Assembly (NCBI RefSeq): GCF_030817355.1
Contig: NZ_JAUSZH010000001.1
Location: 248,001 to 312,000, forward strand
DNA: 64,000 nt
From: Streptomyces sp. V1I1
GTDB lineage: Bacteria; Actinomycetota; Actinomycetes; Streptomycetales; Streptomycetaceae
Direction of reading: 5' to 3'
How positions within the stretch are numbered: the stretch's first letter is position 1; the number at the start of each line of letters is the position of its first letter. A program made the position numbers and the translations under genes. Below the pieces are notes generated by a model that did no database searches, had not been told where the DNA came from, and saw only the letters and a program-made list of their open reading frames with translations. Of this stretch, positions 53,530 to 62,992 are shown in pieces.

Positions 53530-53976
53530 GTGGTGAAGGAGATCGAGTTCCGTATCGACAGACGGAGCGGGATCGCCGCCTACCAGCAGATCATCCTGCA
53601 GACCAAGCAGGCCCTGCGGCTTGGCGTTCTCCTGCCCGGTGACCGACTGCCGACGGCCAAGGAGGTCGCGGAGACCAGCGCGGTCAACCCGAACACGACC
53701 CTCAAGGCTTACCGGGAGCTGGAGCGGGAGGGACTGGTCGAACCGCGCCCCGGCCTGGGGACGTTCGTACTCCGGTCACTGGCCCAGCCTCAGGCTGCCG
53801 CCAACTCCCCGCTGCGCGGAGAGCTGGTGGCGTGGATGGACCGGGCCCGCGCGGCGGGTCTCGAGCGGGACGACGTGACTGCCCTGGTCGCGTCGGTCCT
53901 GGAGGAGCGGTACGCCGCGAGCGACGCGACGACCGCCGGAAGCAGTCACAGCGGTGAAAGCAAGGAGCTCAAGTGA
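53530..53976 (+). CDS. GntR-family regulator, YtrA subfamily
   Basis: 148 residues from the GTG at 53530 (a second GTG follows at 53533). N-terminal winged helix: RIDRRSGIAAYQQIILQTKQ, GVLLPGDRLPTAKEVAETSA, VNPNTTLKAYRELEREGLVE and RPGLGTF. The short C-terminal part (~50 residues, LRGELVAWMDRARAAGLERD) is typical of YtrA regulators, which lack a ligand domain and control adjoining ABC transporter genes. The stop overlaps the ABC ATPase start by four bases. The three genes form one operon. Confidence 0.93.
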   Translation: MVKEIEFRIDRRSGIAAYQQIILQTKQALRLGVLLPGDRLPTAKEVAETSAVNPNTTLKAYRELEREGLVEPRPGLGTFVLRSLAQPQAAANSPLRGELVAWMDRARAAGLERDDVTALVASVLEERYAASDATTAGSSHSGESKELK

Positions 53977-54914
53977 GTACGGTCATAGGCAATGGGGGGT
54001 TCGCGGAGGAATCCGCGATCGAGGCGTACGGACTGGGGAAGCGGTACCGGCGCGGCTGGGCGCTCCAGGACTGCTCGTTCCGGCTGCCGGCCGGGCGGGT
54101 CTGCGGGCTCGTCGGCCCGAACGGCGCTGGCAAGACCACGCTGATGGGGATGGCGGTAAACCTGCTGAAGCCGACGACGGGCACCGTCCGGGTGTTCGGC
54201 GCGGACCCGGGGTCTGAGGAGGCCAACCGGCGCACCGCCTTCCTCGCCCAGGAGAAGCCGCTGTTCCGGCGGTTCACCGTCGCCGAGATCCTGCGCCTGG
54301 GCCGGGAGCTGAACGCCCGCTGGGACCAGAAGACCGCCGAGGAGATCGTCCGTTCCGGCAATGTGCCCTTCACCGCCCGGATCGGCACCCTCTCCGGCGG
54401 GCAGCGAACCCGCGTGGCCTTCGCCCTCGCCTTCGGCAGGCGTCCCGACCTGCTCATCCTCGACGAGCCCATGTCCGACCTCGACCCGTTGGTACGCCAC
54501 GAACTCATGTCCGTCCTCATGGCCGAGGCCGCCGAGCACGGCACCACCGTGCTGATGTCCTCCCACCTGCTCGCCGACCTGGAGAACATCTGCGACTACC
54601 TCATCGTCATCGCCTCGGGCGGCGTCCGCCTGGCCGGCGACGTCGACGAGCTCCTCACCGCCCACACCCTGCTCACGGGGGCCCACACGGGTGAGGGCGT
54701 ACCACAGGACCTCGCTCGGCACACGGTCGTCGAATCCCGCGTCAGCGGTCGGCAGGTCACCGCACTCGTCCGGCCCGATGGACCGGTCGCCGGCGCCTGG
54801 GAGGCCGAGACCCCCAACCTCGAAGAGGTCCTCCTCGCCTACCTCCGCTCCCCCGACACACCACCCCTGATCAGCCCCAGCGCCCACGCCGACCCGAAGG
54901 CGGTTGCAGCATGA
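53973..54914 (+). CDS. ABC transporter ATP-binding protein
   Basis: 313 residues from the GTG at 53973. Walker A GPNGAGKTT (residues 48-56), Q-loop FLAQEKP, signature LSGGQRTRVAFAL (from 140), Walker B LLILDEPMSDLDP (from 160), H-switch LMSSHLLADLE. The C-terminal ~90 residues form the extension usual in ABC-2-type exporters regulated by YtrA proteins. It powers the permease encoded next; the start of that gene overlaps its TGA (ATGA at 54911-54914). Likely an exporter of a cell-wall-active or other toxic compound; the substrate is unknown. Confidence 0.95.
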   Translation: MSTVIGNGGFAEESAIEAYGLGKRYRRGWALQDCSFRLPAGRVCGLVGPNGAGKTTLMGMAVNLLKPTTGTVRVFGADPGSEEANRRTAFLAQEKPLFRRFTVAEILRLGRELNARWDQKTAEEIVRSGNVPFTARIGTLSGGQRTRVAFALAFGRRPDLLILDEPMSDLDPLVRHELMSVLMAEAAEHGTTVLMSSHLLADLENICDYLIVIASGGVRLAGDVDELLTAHTLLTGAHTGEGVPQDLARHTVVESRVSGRQVTALVRPDGPVAGAWEAETPNLEEVLLAYLRSPDTPPLISPSAHADPKAVAA

Positions 54915-55912
54915 GCACCACGACCACCGCCCCCGCCGCAGCCCCCGCAGCCTCCGCGCCGTTCCGTCGCGGCCCGCGGCTCAGCGGCCTGACCTGGCTG
55001 GTATGGCGCCAGCACCGAGCGGCGTTCTGGACCGGGCTCGCCGTCACCGCCGCGGGCATCGCATGGTTCGCCTACCAGCGCGCGAGCATGATGGACTACC
55101 TCAACGGGATCGGCTGGCCCAACCCGAAGTTGCCGAACTGGTCGGTCGGCTTCGAGAGGTACGACTCCCTGCTGTCCAACACCTCGTCCGCACTCGGCCT
55201 CCTTATGCCCGTCCTGGTGGGCGTTTTCCTGGGCGCCCCGCTGATCGCGAACGACCTGGAGCACGGCACCGGCATGCTCGTCATGTCGCAGGCGGTGAGC
55301 CGCGGCCGCTGGCTCGCCATGAAGCTCGGCATGGCCGTGCTCGTGGTCACGGTGTGCACCGCGGCACTCGCCGCGGCGTTCGGCTGGTGGTTGGAACCGG
55401 TCAGCAAGGAGGACAAGGCCCTTTACTGGGTGGCGGGCAGCGCCACGGGCCCGGTGCCGGTGGCGCTCACCCTGTTCACGATGGTCGGAGGTGTGGCGAT
55501 CGGCATGGTCCTGCGCCGCACGCTGCTGTCCATGGTGGTCACCTTCGGCTTCGCCGTCACGGTACAACTCGTCTGGGCCTCCTCTTGGCTGGATCTCGGC
55601 AACACGGTGACGGTCACCACGCATGACGGTGCCCGCACCGACACGTTCCCGCTGCCCGAAGCCGCCTATGAAATGGGCCGGTCCTTCCTCACCGGCTCGG
55701 GAGAGCTCCTCGGCCGCGACAGCTGCGCCTTGGGGATCGAGCAGGCGATCAACGCGTGCCTGGACAAGAAGGACATCGTCGGTTGGTCGGTGGACTACCT
55801 GCCCCCCTCTGAGTTGTCCCCCATGCTGTGGACCGGGTCCGCGATCCTGCTGGCACTCACGGCCGTCGTCGCGGTGTTCATCATCTGGTGGGGCCGCAAG
55901 CGGCTGTACTGA
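54911..55912 (+). CDS. ABC-2-type transporter permease
   Basis: 333 residues, ATG at 54911. After a Thr/Ala/Pro-rich start there are six membrane spans: ~38-56 (AAFWTGLAVTAAGIAWFAYQ), ~95-115 (LLMPVLVGVFLGAPLIANDL), ~145-170, ~185-205, ~210-230 and ~305-325. A conserved LEHGTGMLVMSQAVSRGRW stretch matches ABC-2 permeases (E..TG...L..S.P.SR..W). A large outer loop (~230-300) lies before the last span. It works with the preceding ATPase. Confidence 0.9.
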   Translation: MSTTTTAPAAAPAASAPFRRGPRLSGLTWLVWRQHRAAFWTGLAVTAAGIAWFAYQRASMMDYLNGIGWPNPKLPNWSVGFERYDSLLSNTSSALGLLMPVLVGVFLGAPLIANDLEHGTGMLVMSQAVSRGRWLAMKLGMAVLVVTVCTAALAAAFGWWLEPVSKEDKALYWVAGSATGPVPVALTLFTMVGGVAIGMVLRRTLLSMVVTFGFAVTVQLVWASSWLDLGNTVTVTTHDGARTDTFPLPEAAYEMGRSFLTGSGELLGRDSCALGIEQAINACLDKKDIVGWSVDYLPPSELSPMLWTGSAILLALTAVVAVFIIWWGRKRLY

Positions 55913-56075
55913 AGGCCGAGTCGTAGCCGATCCACACCGGCGCGTCGTCCAGCAGCCGGTATCCCCACTTGCGGTCCCCCGTCACCGGCGGAGGACCACG
56001 TGCGGCCGCGACCTGACGCAGGTGCGCGAGCCCGGTGTGGATGCGCGGTGTGGATGCGCGGTGTGCGGCCTCCGA

Positions 56076-56465
56076 TCAGGGGCAGCGGCCCGCAAGGACG
56101 CAGAACTCGTTCCCCTCTGGGTCGGCAAGTGTGACCCAGCTCTCATCGCCTGTTTGGCCGACGTCGGCGTGTCGAGCACCTAGGTCGAGCAGGCGACGGA
56201 CCTCTTCGTCTTGCTCCCTGTCGGTTGGGTTGACGTCGAGGTGGAGCCTGTTCTTGACGGTCTTGCCCTCGGGCACGTGCGCGAAGGTCAACGTCGGTGG
56301 CACTGGGCCAAGGTGGTTCTTGCCTTCAGGTACCACAGGGGAGCCAATTGTGACAATTCCGTCGTCTTCGTCTTGCACCTCGTAGTCAAGGACCGAGCAC
56401 CAGAACCGGGCGAGACCGTTGGGATCGGCACAGTCGATCGCAAGCTCGGTGAACTTACTGGTCAT
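56076..56465 (-). CDS. VOC-family protein (glyoxalase-like)
   Basis: 129 residues from the ATG at 56465 with GGAGGT upstream. Two beta-alpha-beta-beta-beta modules: FTELAIDCADPNGLARFWCS, VLDYEVQDEDDGIVTIGSPV and NRLHLDVNPTDREQDEEVRR with GARHADVGQTGDESWVTLAD, ending PEGNEFCVLAGR. Candidate metal ligands are the His of LHLDV and the Glu of NEFCV. The group includes bleomycin-resistance-like and unknown-function proteins. It is monocistronic. DNA between 55913 and 56075 carries a scrap (KWGYRLLDDAPVWIGYDSA on the minus strand). Confidence 0.9.
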   Translation of the reverse strand: MTSKFTELAIDCADPNGLARFWCSVLDYEVQDEDDGIVTIGSPVVPEGKNHLGPVPPTLTFAHVPEGKTVKNRLHLDVNPTDREQDEEVRRLLDLGARHADVGQTGDESWVTLADPEGNEFCVLAGRCP

Positions 56466-56599
56466 GTCAGGACCTCCCAGTCAAGTAGCGGGTCCGCCAA
56501 AGGCCACACGCTAACCGCAGTGTTCGACGGCGAGGTAAGCCGCGCGTGGTGTGCGTTCGTCGAGGGCCTGGTGGGGTCGCAGAGTATCGACCCAGACGA

Positions 56600-57060
56600 G
56601 CGAGCGGGGACAAAGCAATAAGCGCTGGGGACAGCATCATGCCTGCGGCCGTCACCAGGAGGCTGGCGCGCAACCCCCACTCCTCCGCGAGGAATCCGCC
56701 GAGCATGGAGCCGAGCGGGGTCATCCCCATGCCGACAAACGTGATCGTCGCGGCCGCGCGGCCCTGCATCCCGTCCGGAGTGACGGCCTGCCGCACGGCC
56801 ATGACCGTGACATTCACCAACTGACCGCCGGTCCCGAACACGAAGTTGACCGCCAGGAGCGCGGGAACCGTCACCGCAGAGGAGCCGTGCAGCGCGGGCA
56901 CACACAGGAACACGCCGTCGCCGAGTGCCGCCGCGGACACGAGTACCGCGCCGTAACCGAACCGGCTCGGCAGGCGGGCGGGCGGCCAGCATCGAGCCCA
57001 GCAGCGCGCCCGGCCCGGTCGCCGCGAGCGCCAGCCCGACGGCGGTGCCCGACAGGCCGC
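56600..57060 (-). pseudogene. MFS transporter fragment
   Basis: The minus strand reads GLSGTAVGLALAATGPGALL-GSMLAAR in one frame, then ARLPSRFGYGAVLVSAAALG, VTVPALLAVNFVFGTGGQLV, AVRQAVTPDGMQGRAAATIT and GMGMTPLGSMLGGFLAEEWG in another. This is the second half of an MFS exporter with several spans. The N-terminal half is missing and the fragment is joined directly to an AraC gene. After 56600 the frame enters what looks like an IS3/IS481 integrase end (LRPHQALDERTP). Confidence 0.65.
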
Positions 57061-57477
57061 GTTGGTGAATCCCCAGCGTGCCGCGATGGCGTGCACCGGC
57101 CGGGTCTGGAGCAGGGGATCGGCCAGATCCCGTCGGCAACGATCGAGCCTGCGAGCACGGATCCACTCGGTGACGGTCACGCCCTGGTCGCGGAAAAGCC
57201 GGTGCAGGGACCTGGTCGAGATGCCATGGGCGGCGGCGATCATGTCCGGTGAGAGGGAGACATCGCCGAGCCGTTGCTGGATGAAGGCATGGATTCGCAC
57301 GAGCAGGACCCGTTGCCGGGCGGACGGCGACAGGGAGCCCTCTGCGTCGAGACCACGGGCGATCACGGCCCAGATCAGGTCCAGTGTGATGGTGGACAGC
57401 CGGGCCGAGTCGTCGGCACGGAATTCGTGACCGGATGTCGCCAGCTCACTCAGATACCGCGAAAGCAGGGCACCCAT
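57060..57477 (-). pseudogene. AraC-family regulator, C-terminus lost
   Basis: The minus frame from 57477 reads MGALLSRYLSELATSGHEFR, then the AraC DNA-binding domain: VRIHAFIQQRLGDVSLSPDM, IAAAHGISTRSLHRLFRDQG, VTVTEWIRARRLDRCRRDLA and HAIAARWGFTNAA. The expected closing helix (F.R.FR..YG..P..YR) is missing because the frame passes into MFS sequence. The N-terminal sensing domain is also short. It is a truncated gene created by a deletion junction near 57060. Confidence 0.75.
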
Positions 57478-57539
57478 TCCGCTTCCCCCCGGCAGGCGCC
57501 GGAACGATCAGCACCGCGAGCGCCTCGCCCAACGCGCCC

Positions 57540-57839
57540 GAGATCAGATACGGAATGACCGGATTCAAGGTCTACTGCGTCCAGGTCGGCATCAGCTATC
57601 ACCAACGATCAGATGCCTGGACCTCGCAGGACGGGCAGTTCGGAAATCACACCCTGAGCCAGGTCAAGAACTTCCAGGGGGACCTGGGGCTGTCCGTCGA
57701 CGGCAAGGTCGGCAAAAACACCGGCAGCGAGGTTCTCTGGGGGATCGAGCACGCCAAGGTCGAGAAGAATGGCCCCTGGACAACGCCCTGGGGTGTATCG
57801 ATCGACAACTGCTACCAGGTCGTGCCGAGCCACTTCTGA
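57540..57839 (+). pseudogene. Peptidoglycan-binding-like domain protein, N-terminus missing
   Basis: The plus frame reads EIRYGMTGFKVYCVQVGISY, GQFGNHTLSQVKNFQGDLGL, SVDGKVGKNTGSEVLWGIEH and NCYQVVPSHF. This is a PG_binding_1-type repeat (G..V..Q........G.FG..T...V..FQ...GL..DG.VG). Normally it would follow a signal peptide; the sequence upstream of 57540 is part of the AraC region on the other strand. An in-frame ATG at 57555 could start a 94-residue cytoplasmic product, which would be unusual for this domain. Confidence 0.6.
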
Positions 57840-58216
57840 GCCGGACCCGGCTCACGGAGGCCGTCCCATAAGCTCGGTGACCGGCGTTGACCCCAGCTCT
57901 GTTTTTCCGCGACACGGCCGTCAGCACAGCGGACTCACTCACTGTGGCCGATGCCGTACCCATTCCTGCTGTCATGGTCCACCCCCACGACCGTTCCCAA
58001 CCAGGACTACATTCGCACCGAGCTGGATCGCTGACATCGCGGACGCCGGTTTCTTGTCCGGTGTTGTTTGTCCGACGCCACCAGGCCTTCCCGACAGGCC
58101 GTTTCCGGCACACGGTGGAGCCGGTGAAGAACCGATCGACACTCCGGGCGATCGCTCGAAGTGAATCAGGGGAGGACTTAAATGATGTCGGTTCCCCAGA
58201 CCCGAAGGAGCATCGG
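57840..58216. other. No gene seen
   Basis: Open frames on both strands carry no recognisable pattern. The last 15 bases provide the ribosome site for the VOC gene (AAGGAG at 58205-58210). Confidence 0.35.
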
Positions 58217-58684
58217 ATGGCGATCGAAAGCGTCTCTCCCTACCTGCGGTACGACGACGCAGATGCCGCGCTGGACTGGATGGAGCGGGTCTTGGGTTTT
58301 ACCGGCGCGGTCCGCTGGCGCGACGACTCGGGGCGGACGTTCGAGGCCGACATCTATGCCGGTCCGGCGAAGATCGGGGTCAGCGGCGGCGGCACGAGCG
58401 ACGACGGGAAGAACGCCATCCTCATCGTGCACGTCGACGACGTCGATGCACACTTTGAGCGGGTTCGAGCCGCAGCCGACACCGAGGTAGCCCCCCCGGT
58501 GGACCAGCCCTATGGGCCGCGGACCTTCACCATCACTGACCCTTGGGGATACCAGTGGAACTTCTGGCAGGGCGACGCCACGCCACCGCTCGACGACCCA
58601 GCGGTGGACACCGAGTCCCGATCCGTGCAGGACACCACGGCGGGCGATGATCGGCTTGATGCCCAGAGCCCACGGTCACGGTGA
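58217..58684 (+). CDS. VOC-family protein (PhnB-like glyoxalase)
   Basis: 155 residues from the ATG at 58217 with AAGGAG seven bases upstream. PhnB-like pattern: VSPYLRYDDADAALDWMERV, LGFTGAVRWRDDSGRTFEAD, LIVHVDDVDAHFERVRAAAD and GPRTFTITDPWGYQWNFWQG. The closing D..G..W.F and preceding His match the usual metal-site positions in part. The last ~25 residues are hydrophilic. Function within the superfamily (isomerase, dioxygenase or resistance protein) is not predictable. Confidence 0.92.
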   Translation: MAIESVSPYLRYDDADAALDWMERVLGFTGAVRWRDDSGRTFEADIYAGPAKIGVSGGGTSDDGKNAILIVHVDDVDAHFERVRAAADTEVAPPVDQPYGPRTFTITDPWGYQWNFWQGDATPPLDDPAVDTESRSVQDTTAGDDRLDAQSPRSR

Positions 58685-58801
58685 CACGAACGGAACCGCC
58701 GCGGCACCTGGTGCCGCTTGTCCCATCTGTTGACGCCGCGCGGAGTCCGACCCTTAGGGTTCCGCCCGCGTGGGTCACCGACAAGGGAAGAGAAACCCGC
58801 A

Positions 58802-59211
58802 ATGAATCTGCGCAAGCTCAGACCAGCAGGCGTGGTCCTCACGGTCGTGGCCGCATCCTTCGCCGCGACATCAGCCCAGCCCGCCGCCGCCACTCCAGCT
58901 GCATGATCTATCCGTTCACCACCACCTGCACCACCAACGCGGTCTCCGCCAACAGCAGCCACCACTACGTGTGAATCCAGGTCGACAACTGCGACTCCGG
59001 CTGGTTCCGCGCCACCACCAGGTGGAAGTCTTGGGACACCGGCAACGGCGTCTACGTCGGACGAGGCGAAGTCACCCCCGGCCACTACATGCGCAAGGAG
59101 ATCAGCGGCCTCTACTCCAACTACAGACTCAGGATCGACGGAGACCCGTACTCCTACGCCAACATCGCCAACTCCGACCCCGGCTGGAGCGAGGGCACCT
59201 GGACGTGCTAA
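58802..59211 (+). pseudogene. Small secreted protein, frameshift and stop
   Basis: The ATG at 58802 starts a signal peptide (MNLRKLRPAGVVLTVVAASF, cleavage near AAA). The frame meets a TGA at 58904. One base over, the protein continues SCMIYPFTTTCTTNAVSANS and SHHYV, a TGA at 58972-58974, then in the same frame IQVDNCDSGWFRATTRWKSW, TGNGVYVGRGEVTPGHYMRK and SDPGWSEGTWTC to a TAA at 59209-59211. The rebuilt product would be ~135 residues with four to five Cys. A W codon changed to TGA (HHYVW) is likely. Function unknown. Confidence 0.6.
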
Positions 59212-59217
59212 GCATGT

Positions 59218-59395
59218 TTAGCTGAAGCTGCTGCGTGGGACGGCGGTCTGGGAAGTGACGATGGCGCCTGGCATGTCCTTAGCGGGCTGGTAGGCGCCGT
59301 CCTTCTGCTCGGTCTTGGCCATCTCGACCGCGCCCTCGTGGTTCCTGACCATCATGGTCAGGAACGCGGTGTCGAACGCCTTGCCGAGCTGGTAC
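59218..59395 (-). pseudogene. DUF305 protein, C-terminal fragment
   Basis: The minus strand reads [40 protein letters not shown] and [19 protein letters not shown], stop at 59218-59220. This matches the ferritin-like DUF305 family (F...F...M..HH.GAV.MA......G.........I...Q). Its upstream part ends at the IS630 sequence near 59395, so the IS or a deletion has removed the N-terminal half. Confidence 0.7.
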
Positions 59396-60684
59396 GCCGG
59401 GCGGGACTGCCGGACCGGCGGTCGGCGGAGCGGGCCCGGATCATCCTGGCGTGTGCTGACGGCATGTCAAATGCAGGTGCTGCGCGGGCTGTCGGCGTTG
59501 CGGTCAAGACGGTGGGCAAATGGCGCCGGAGCTTCGCCGCGGAGCGGATGGCCGGGCTTGAGGACGCCGGCCGTATCGGCCTGCCGAAGGCCGGCCTGGT
59601 CCTGAGCGAGGCCGAGCGGGCCCAGCTGACACGGTGGGCCCGGCGGGCGAAGACGTCACAGTTCCTGGCGCTTCGCGCGAAGATTGTGCTGCGGTGCGCG
59701 GAGGGCGGGACGAACAAGCAGGCCGCGGCGGATCTGGGGGTCGGTGAGTCGACCGTGGACCGCTGGCGGGCCAGGTTCATCGCCAAACGCCTCGACGGCC
59801 TGCACGACGAGCCCCGGCCGGGTCGGCCGCCCTCGATCCTGCTCGACCAGGTCGAGGAGGTGATCGTGGCGACCTTGGAGTCCACTCCGGGCGAGGACAC
59901 GCACTGGTCGCGGGCCTCGATGGCCCAGCGCACGGGGCTCTCGAAGTCGACCATCGGACGGATCTGGAAGAGGTTCGACCTCAAGCCGCACCTGCAGGAC
60001 TCCTTCAAGCTCTCCACCGACCCGCAGTTCGTCGAGAAGGTCGTCGACGTTGTCGGTCTGTACCACAACCCGCCGGAGCGGGCCGTGGTGTTGTGCGTGG
60101 ACGGGAAGAGCCAGATCCAGGCGCTGGACCGGTCCCAGCCGGTGCTGCCGATGATGCCCGGCATGCCCGAACGGCGCACTCACGACTACCTTCGGCACGG
60201 CATCACCAGCCTGTTCGCCGCCTTCAACATCGCCGACGGCACCGTCATCGGCGAACTCCACCGACGCCACCGGGCCCTCGAGTTCAAGAAGTTCCTGGTC
60301 ACCATAGACAAGGCCGTGCCCGCCGGACTCGATGTCCACCTGGTGTGTGACAACTACGCCACCCACAACACCGCCGAGATCAGGACCTGGCTGGGCAAGC
60401 ACCCCCGCTTCCACGTGCACTTCACCCCGACCGGCTCCTCCTGGATCAACCAGGTCGAGCGGTGGTTCGGCCTACTCACCGACAAGCTCATCCGCCGCGG
60501 CGTCCACACCTCCGTCAAAGCCTTGGAGGACGACATCAGAGCGTGGATCGACACCTGGAACCAGAACCCCAGGCCGTTCACCTGGACCAAGACCGCCGAC
60601 GAGATCCTCAACTCCCTTGCCGACTACCTCGCCAAGGTCAGGATGAGCCACCAGAAGGGTCGGGGGTTTCGTTCCAATGGCTAG
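59338..60684 (+). CDS. IS630-family transposase with two tandem HTH units
   Basis: Two similar helix-turn-helix units follow each other: [20 protein letters not shown] with [20 protein letters not shown], then [20 protein letters not shown] with [20 protein letters not shown]. Then the IS630 DDE core: [20 protein letters not shown] (first Asp), [20 protein letters not shown] (second Asp), [20 protein letters not shown] (Glu). The part before ~59395 overlaps the opposite-strand DUF305 fragment, so the first ~20 residues and the start codon are not original. The core is otherwise intact. Stop at 60684. Confidence 0.88.
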   Translation: MVPDHHGQERGVERLAELVRRAGLPDRRSAERARIILACADGMSNAGAARAVGVAVKTVGKWRRSFAAERMAGLEDAGRIGLPKAGLVLSEAERAQLTRWARRAKTSQFLALRAKIVLRCAEGGTNKQAAADLGVGESTVDRWRARFIAKRLDGLHDEPRPGRPPSILLDQVEEVIVATLESTPGEDTHWSRASMAQRTGLSKSTIGRIWKRFDLKPHLQDSFKLSTDPQFVEKVVDVVGLYHNPPERAVVLCVDGKSQIQALDRSQPVLPMMPGMPERRTHDYLRHGITSLFAAFNIADGTVIGELHRRHRALEFKKFLVTIDKAVPAGLDVHLVCDNYATHNTAEIRTWLGKHPRFHVHFTPTGSSWINQVERWFGLLTDKLIRRGVHTSVKALEDDIRAWIDTWNQNPRPFTWTKTADEILNSLADYLAKVRMSHQKGRGFRSNG

Positions 60685-60693
60685 AATCGTCGG

Positions 60694-61794
60694 ATGCCAG
60701 GGCCAACCGCAGGAAGCGCCGTACCCGTGGGCAGGGCGCGCACACTCGCTCAGGTGTACCGACACTTCGGTGAGGTCGACGCCGCCGAAACATCGCCGCT
60801 GTACGAGCGCGTCGCCGTCGCCCTGAGTGAGTCCGACGAGGCGCTGCGCGCCATCGAGGCGGCGCCGGCGCGCAAGCGGCACCCCACGGTGATCCTCGCC
60901 GCGCTGCACGACCTCGCCCTCGCCGGACGCGCCCCGGCGCTTGCCGCGGCCTATGCCGCTGCGGACGGCGACGCTGCCGCGGGCGCGGCGATCGACACGC
61001 TGCTGCGAATGACCGACTCGGTCGTGGCCATCGCCGTGCGCCGGAAGACGCGGACCGACGAGACCGGACGCTGCGCCGTGCTGTATCCGGCCATTGCCGA
61101 GGCGGCGCGCTGGGTAGGCGCGAATGCGGTTGGGCTGATCGACGTGGGCTGTTCGGCTGGGCTCAATCTCAATGTCGATCGCGTTGGCATCACGTACAGC
61201 AACGGCCAATCGCTGGGCGACCCGTCATCTCCCGTGCAGCTGTCGTCTTCGATCGTGGGAGACCGGCCCATCCCGACGCGGGCGATGCCCGAGGTCGTCG
61301 CCCGGGTCGGCGTCGACCTCGATCCGGTCGACGTGACCGACGCGGATGACGCCCGATGGTTGCGCGCCTGCCTGTGGCCGGATCAGCCGGAGCGGGTCGC
61401 GAGGCTCGAAGCGGAGATGGCAGCGTTGGCGGCGACGGCCCCTCCGCTGCTGCTGCAAGGTGACGCCGTCGAGGTGGTGCCCGACGCCTTCGCCCGTGTG
61501 CCCGCGGACGCCCTGCCTGTCGTCACCACGACGTGGGCGCTGTCGCACTTCCCGCTCGAGAGCCGCCTGCGCTTCCTGCACCGCCTCGACGAAGCGGCGG
61601 CCGGCCGGGCGGTGGCGTGGGTGTCAGCGGAGGGGGTCGGAGTCGCGCCGACGATACCGACACTTGGCGATCGCCGCGCCTCTGGCCACAGCATCATCGG
61701 CCTGGCGGTGTTCGACGGGTCGGCTCTGCGCGCCGAGGCCATTGGCCGCTGCTGGTCGCAGGGCCGCTTGCTGGCGTGGCTGGCAGACTCCTAG
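60694..61794 (+). CDS. DUF2332 family protein
   Basis: 366 residues, ATG at 60694, nine bases after the transposase stop. Family landmarks: LAQVYRHFGEVDAAETSPLY, HPTVILAALHDLALAGRAPA, RTDETGRCAVLYPAIAEAAR, VGLIDVGCSAGLNLNVDRVG (a Rossmann-like G.SAGLNL motif resembling an S-adenosylmethionine-binding loop), VVTTTWALSHFPLESRLRFL and GHSIIGLAVFDGS. Function of DUF2332 is unknown; a methyltransferase-like fold is an inference from the glycine loop. It is flanked on both sides by IS630 elements in the same orientation. Confidence 0.9.
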   Translation: MPGPTAGSAVPVGRARTLAQVYRHFGEVDAAETSPLYERVAVALSESDEALRAIEAAPARKRHPTVILAALHDLALAGRAPALAAAYAAADGDAAAGAAIDTLLRMTDSVVAIAVRRKTRTDETGRCAVLYPAIAEAARWVGANAVGLIDVGCSAGLNLNVDRVGITYSNGQSLGDPSSPVQLSSSIVGDRPIPTRAMPEVVARVGVDLDPVDVTDADDARWLRACLWPDQPERVARLEAEMAALAATAPPLLLQGDAVEVVPDAFARVPADALPVVTTTWALSHFPLESRLRFLHRLDEAAAGRAVAWVSAEGVGVAPTIPTLGDRRASGHSIIGLAVFDGSALRAEAIGRCWSQGRLLAWLADS

Positions 61795-61861
61795 TGACCT
61801 GAGTCATTGATGCGTCGTTTGATATGCATGGGGCGTCCGGGGCCGCGGTTGGGCTGAGCTG

Positions 61862-62925
61862 GTGTTGTCCGAGCATGAGCGTCAGGTGCTGGGTAAGTGG
61901 GTGCGGGCTCAATCCACGCCCCAGGTCCTGGCGTTGCGGGCGCGGATCGTGGTGGGCTGTGCCGAGGTGGAGCCGGACGGGTTGCCGCGGTCGGCCAGTT
62001 CGGTGGCCCGGGAGTTCGGGGTCACCACCGAGACGGTCGCCAAGTGGCGGGCCCGGTTCGTCACCCACCGGCTGGACGGGCTGGGTGATGCGCCCCGGCC
62101 GGGGCGGGTGCGGACCGTCACCGACGAGCAGGTTGCCGAACTGGTGCGCCTGACGCTGGAGACAAGGCCGAAGAACGCCACTCACTGGTCGACCCGGTCG
62201 ATGGCCCGGCGGGCCGGCATGTCGCAGTCGACGGTGTCGAGGATCTGGCGGGCCTTCCGTCTCAAGCCGCACCGCACCGAGTCGTTCAAGCCGTCCACCG
62301 ACCCGTTCTTTGTGGACAAGGTGCACGACGTGGTGGGTCTGTATCTCGACCCGCCGGAGCGGGCGCTGGTGCTGCGCGTGGATGAGAAGTCGCAGATCCA
62401 GGCGCTGGACCGGTCCCAGCCGGTGCTCCCGATGATGCCCGGGGTGCCCGAACGCCGCAGCCACGACTCCCTGCGCGCGGGCACCACCACCCTGTTCGCC
62501 GCGCTGGATACCGCGAGCGGCAAGGTGATCGGCTCGCTCCACCGCCGACACCGCACCGCGGAGTTCAAGAAGTTTCTCTCCAAGCTCGACCGGGAGGTCC
62601 CGGCCGGCCTGGACGTGCACCTGATCGTGGACAACTACGGCACCCACAAGACCGAGCCGGTCCGGAGGTGGCTGCTGGCCCACCCTCGCTTCCACCTGCA
62701 CTTCACCCCGACCGGCTCGTCCTGGCTGAACCTGGTCGAGCGGTGGTTCGCCGAGCTCACCTGCAAGAAGCTCCAGTGCAGCGTCCACCGCTCGGTCCCC
62801 GCCCTCGAACGCGACATCCGCGCTTGGATCAAAGGCTGGAACGCCAACCCCCGCCCATATGTGTGGCACAAGACCGCCGACCAGAGCCTCAACAGCCTCG
62901 CCAGCTACTGCCGACGCATCAACGG
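61862..62925 (+). CDS. IS630-family transposase, missing own stop codon
   Basis: Starts MLSEHERQVLGKWVRAQSTP; helix-turn-helix SVAREFGVTTETVAKWRARF; DDE core [20 protein letters not shown] (first Asp), LIVDNYGTHKTEPVRRWLLA (second Asp), GSSWLNLVERWFAELTCKKL (Glu); end LNSLASYCRRIN. Normal IS630 proteins stop a few residues later. Here the frame runs on without a stop to 63799 through DNA antisense to fabV. All catalytic residues are present. It is a different subtype from the transposase at 59338-60684. Confidence 0.88.
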
Positions 62926-62992
62926 CCCAGGTCGCTGGGGCTGGCGCCGCGACCTCGTTTTACGACGCGATCGGGGGCGTTCGTGGCGCGGG

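Noticed and set aside
59338..59600. Tandem HTH units of the IS630 transposase as proof of one IS nested in another
   Set aside because: The linker between the units looks native, and longer IS630 forms with two HTH units may be normal; no junction repeats were found.
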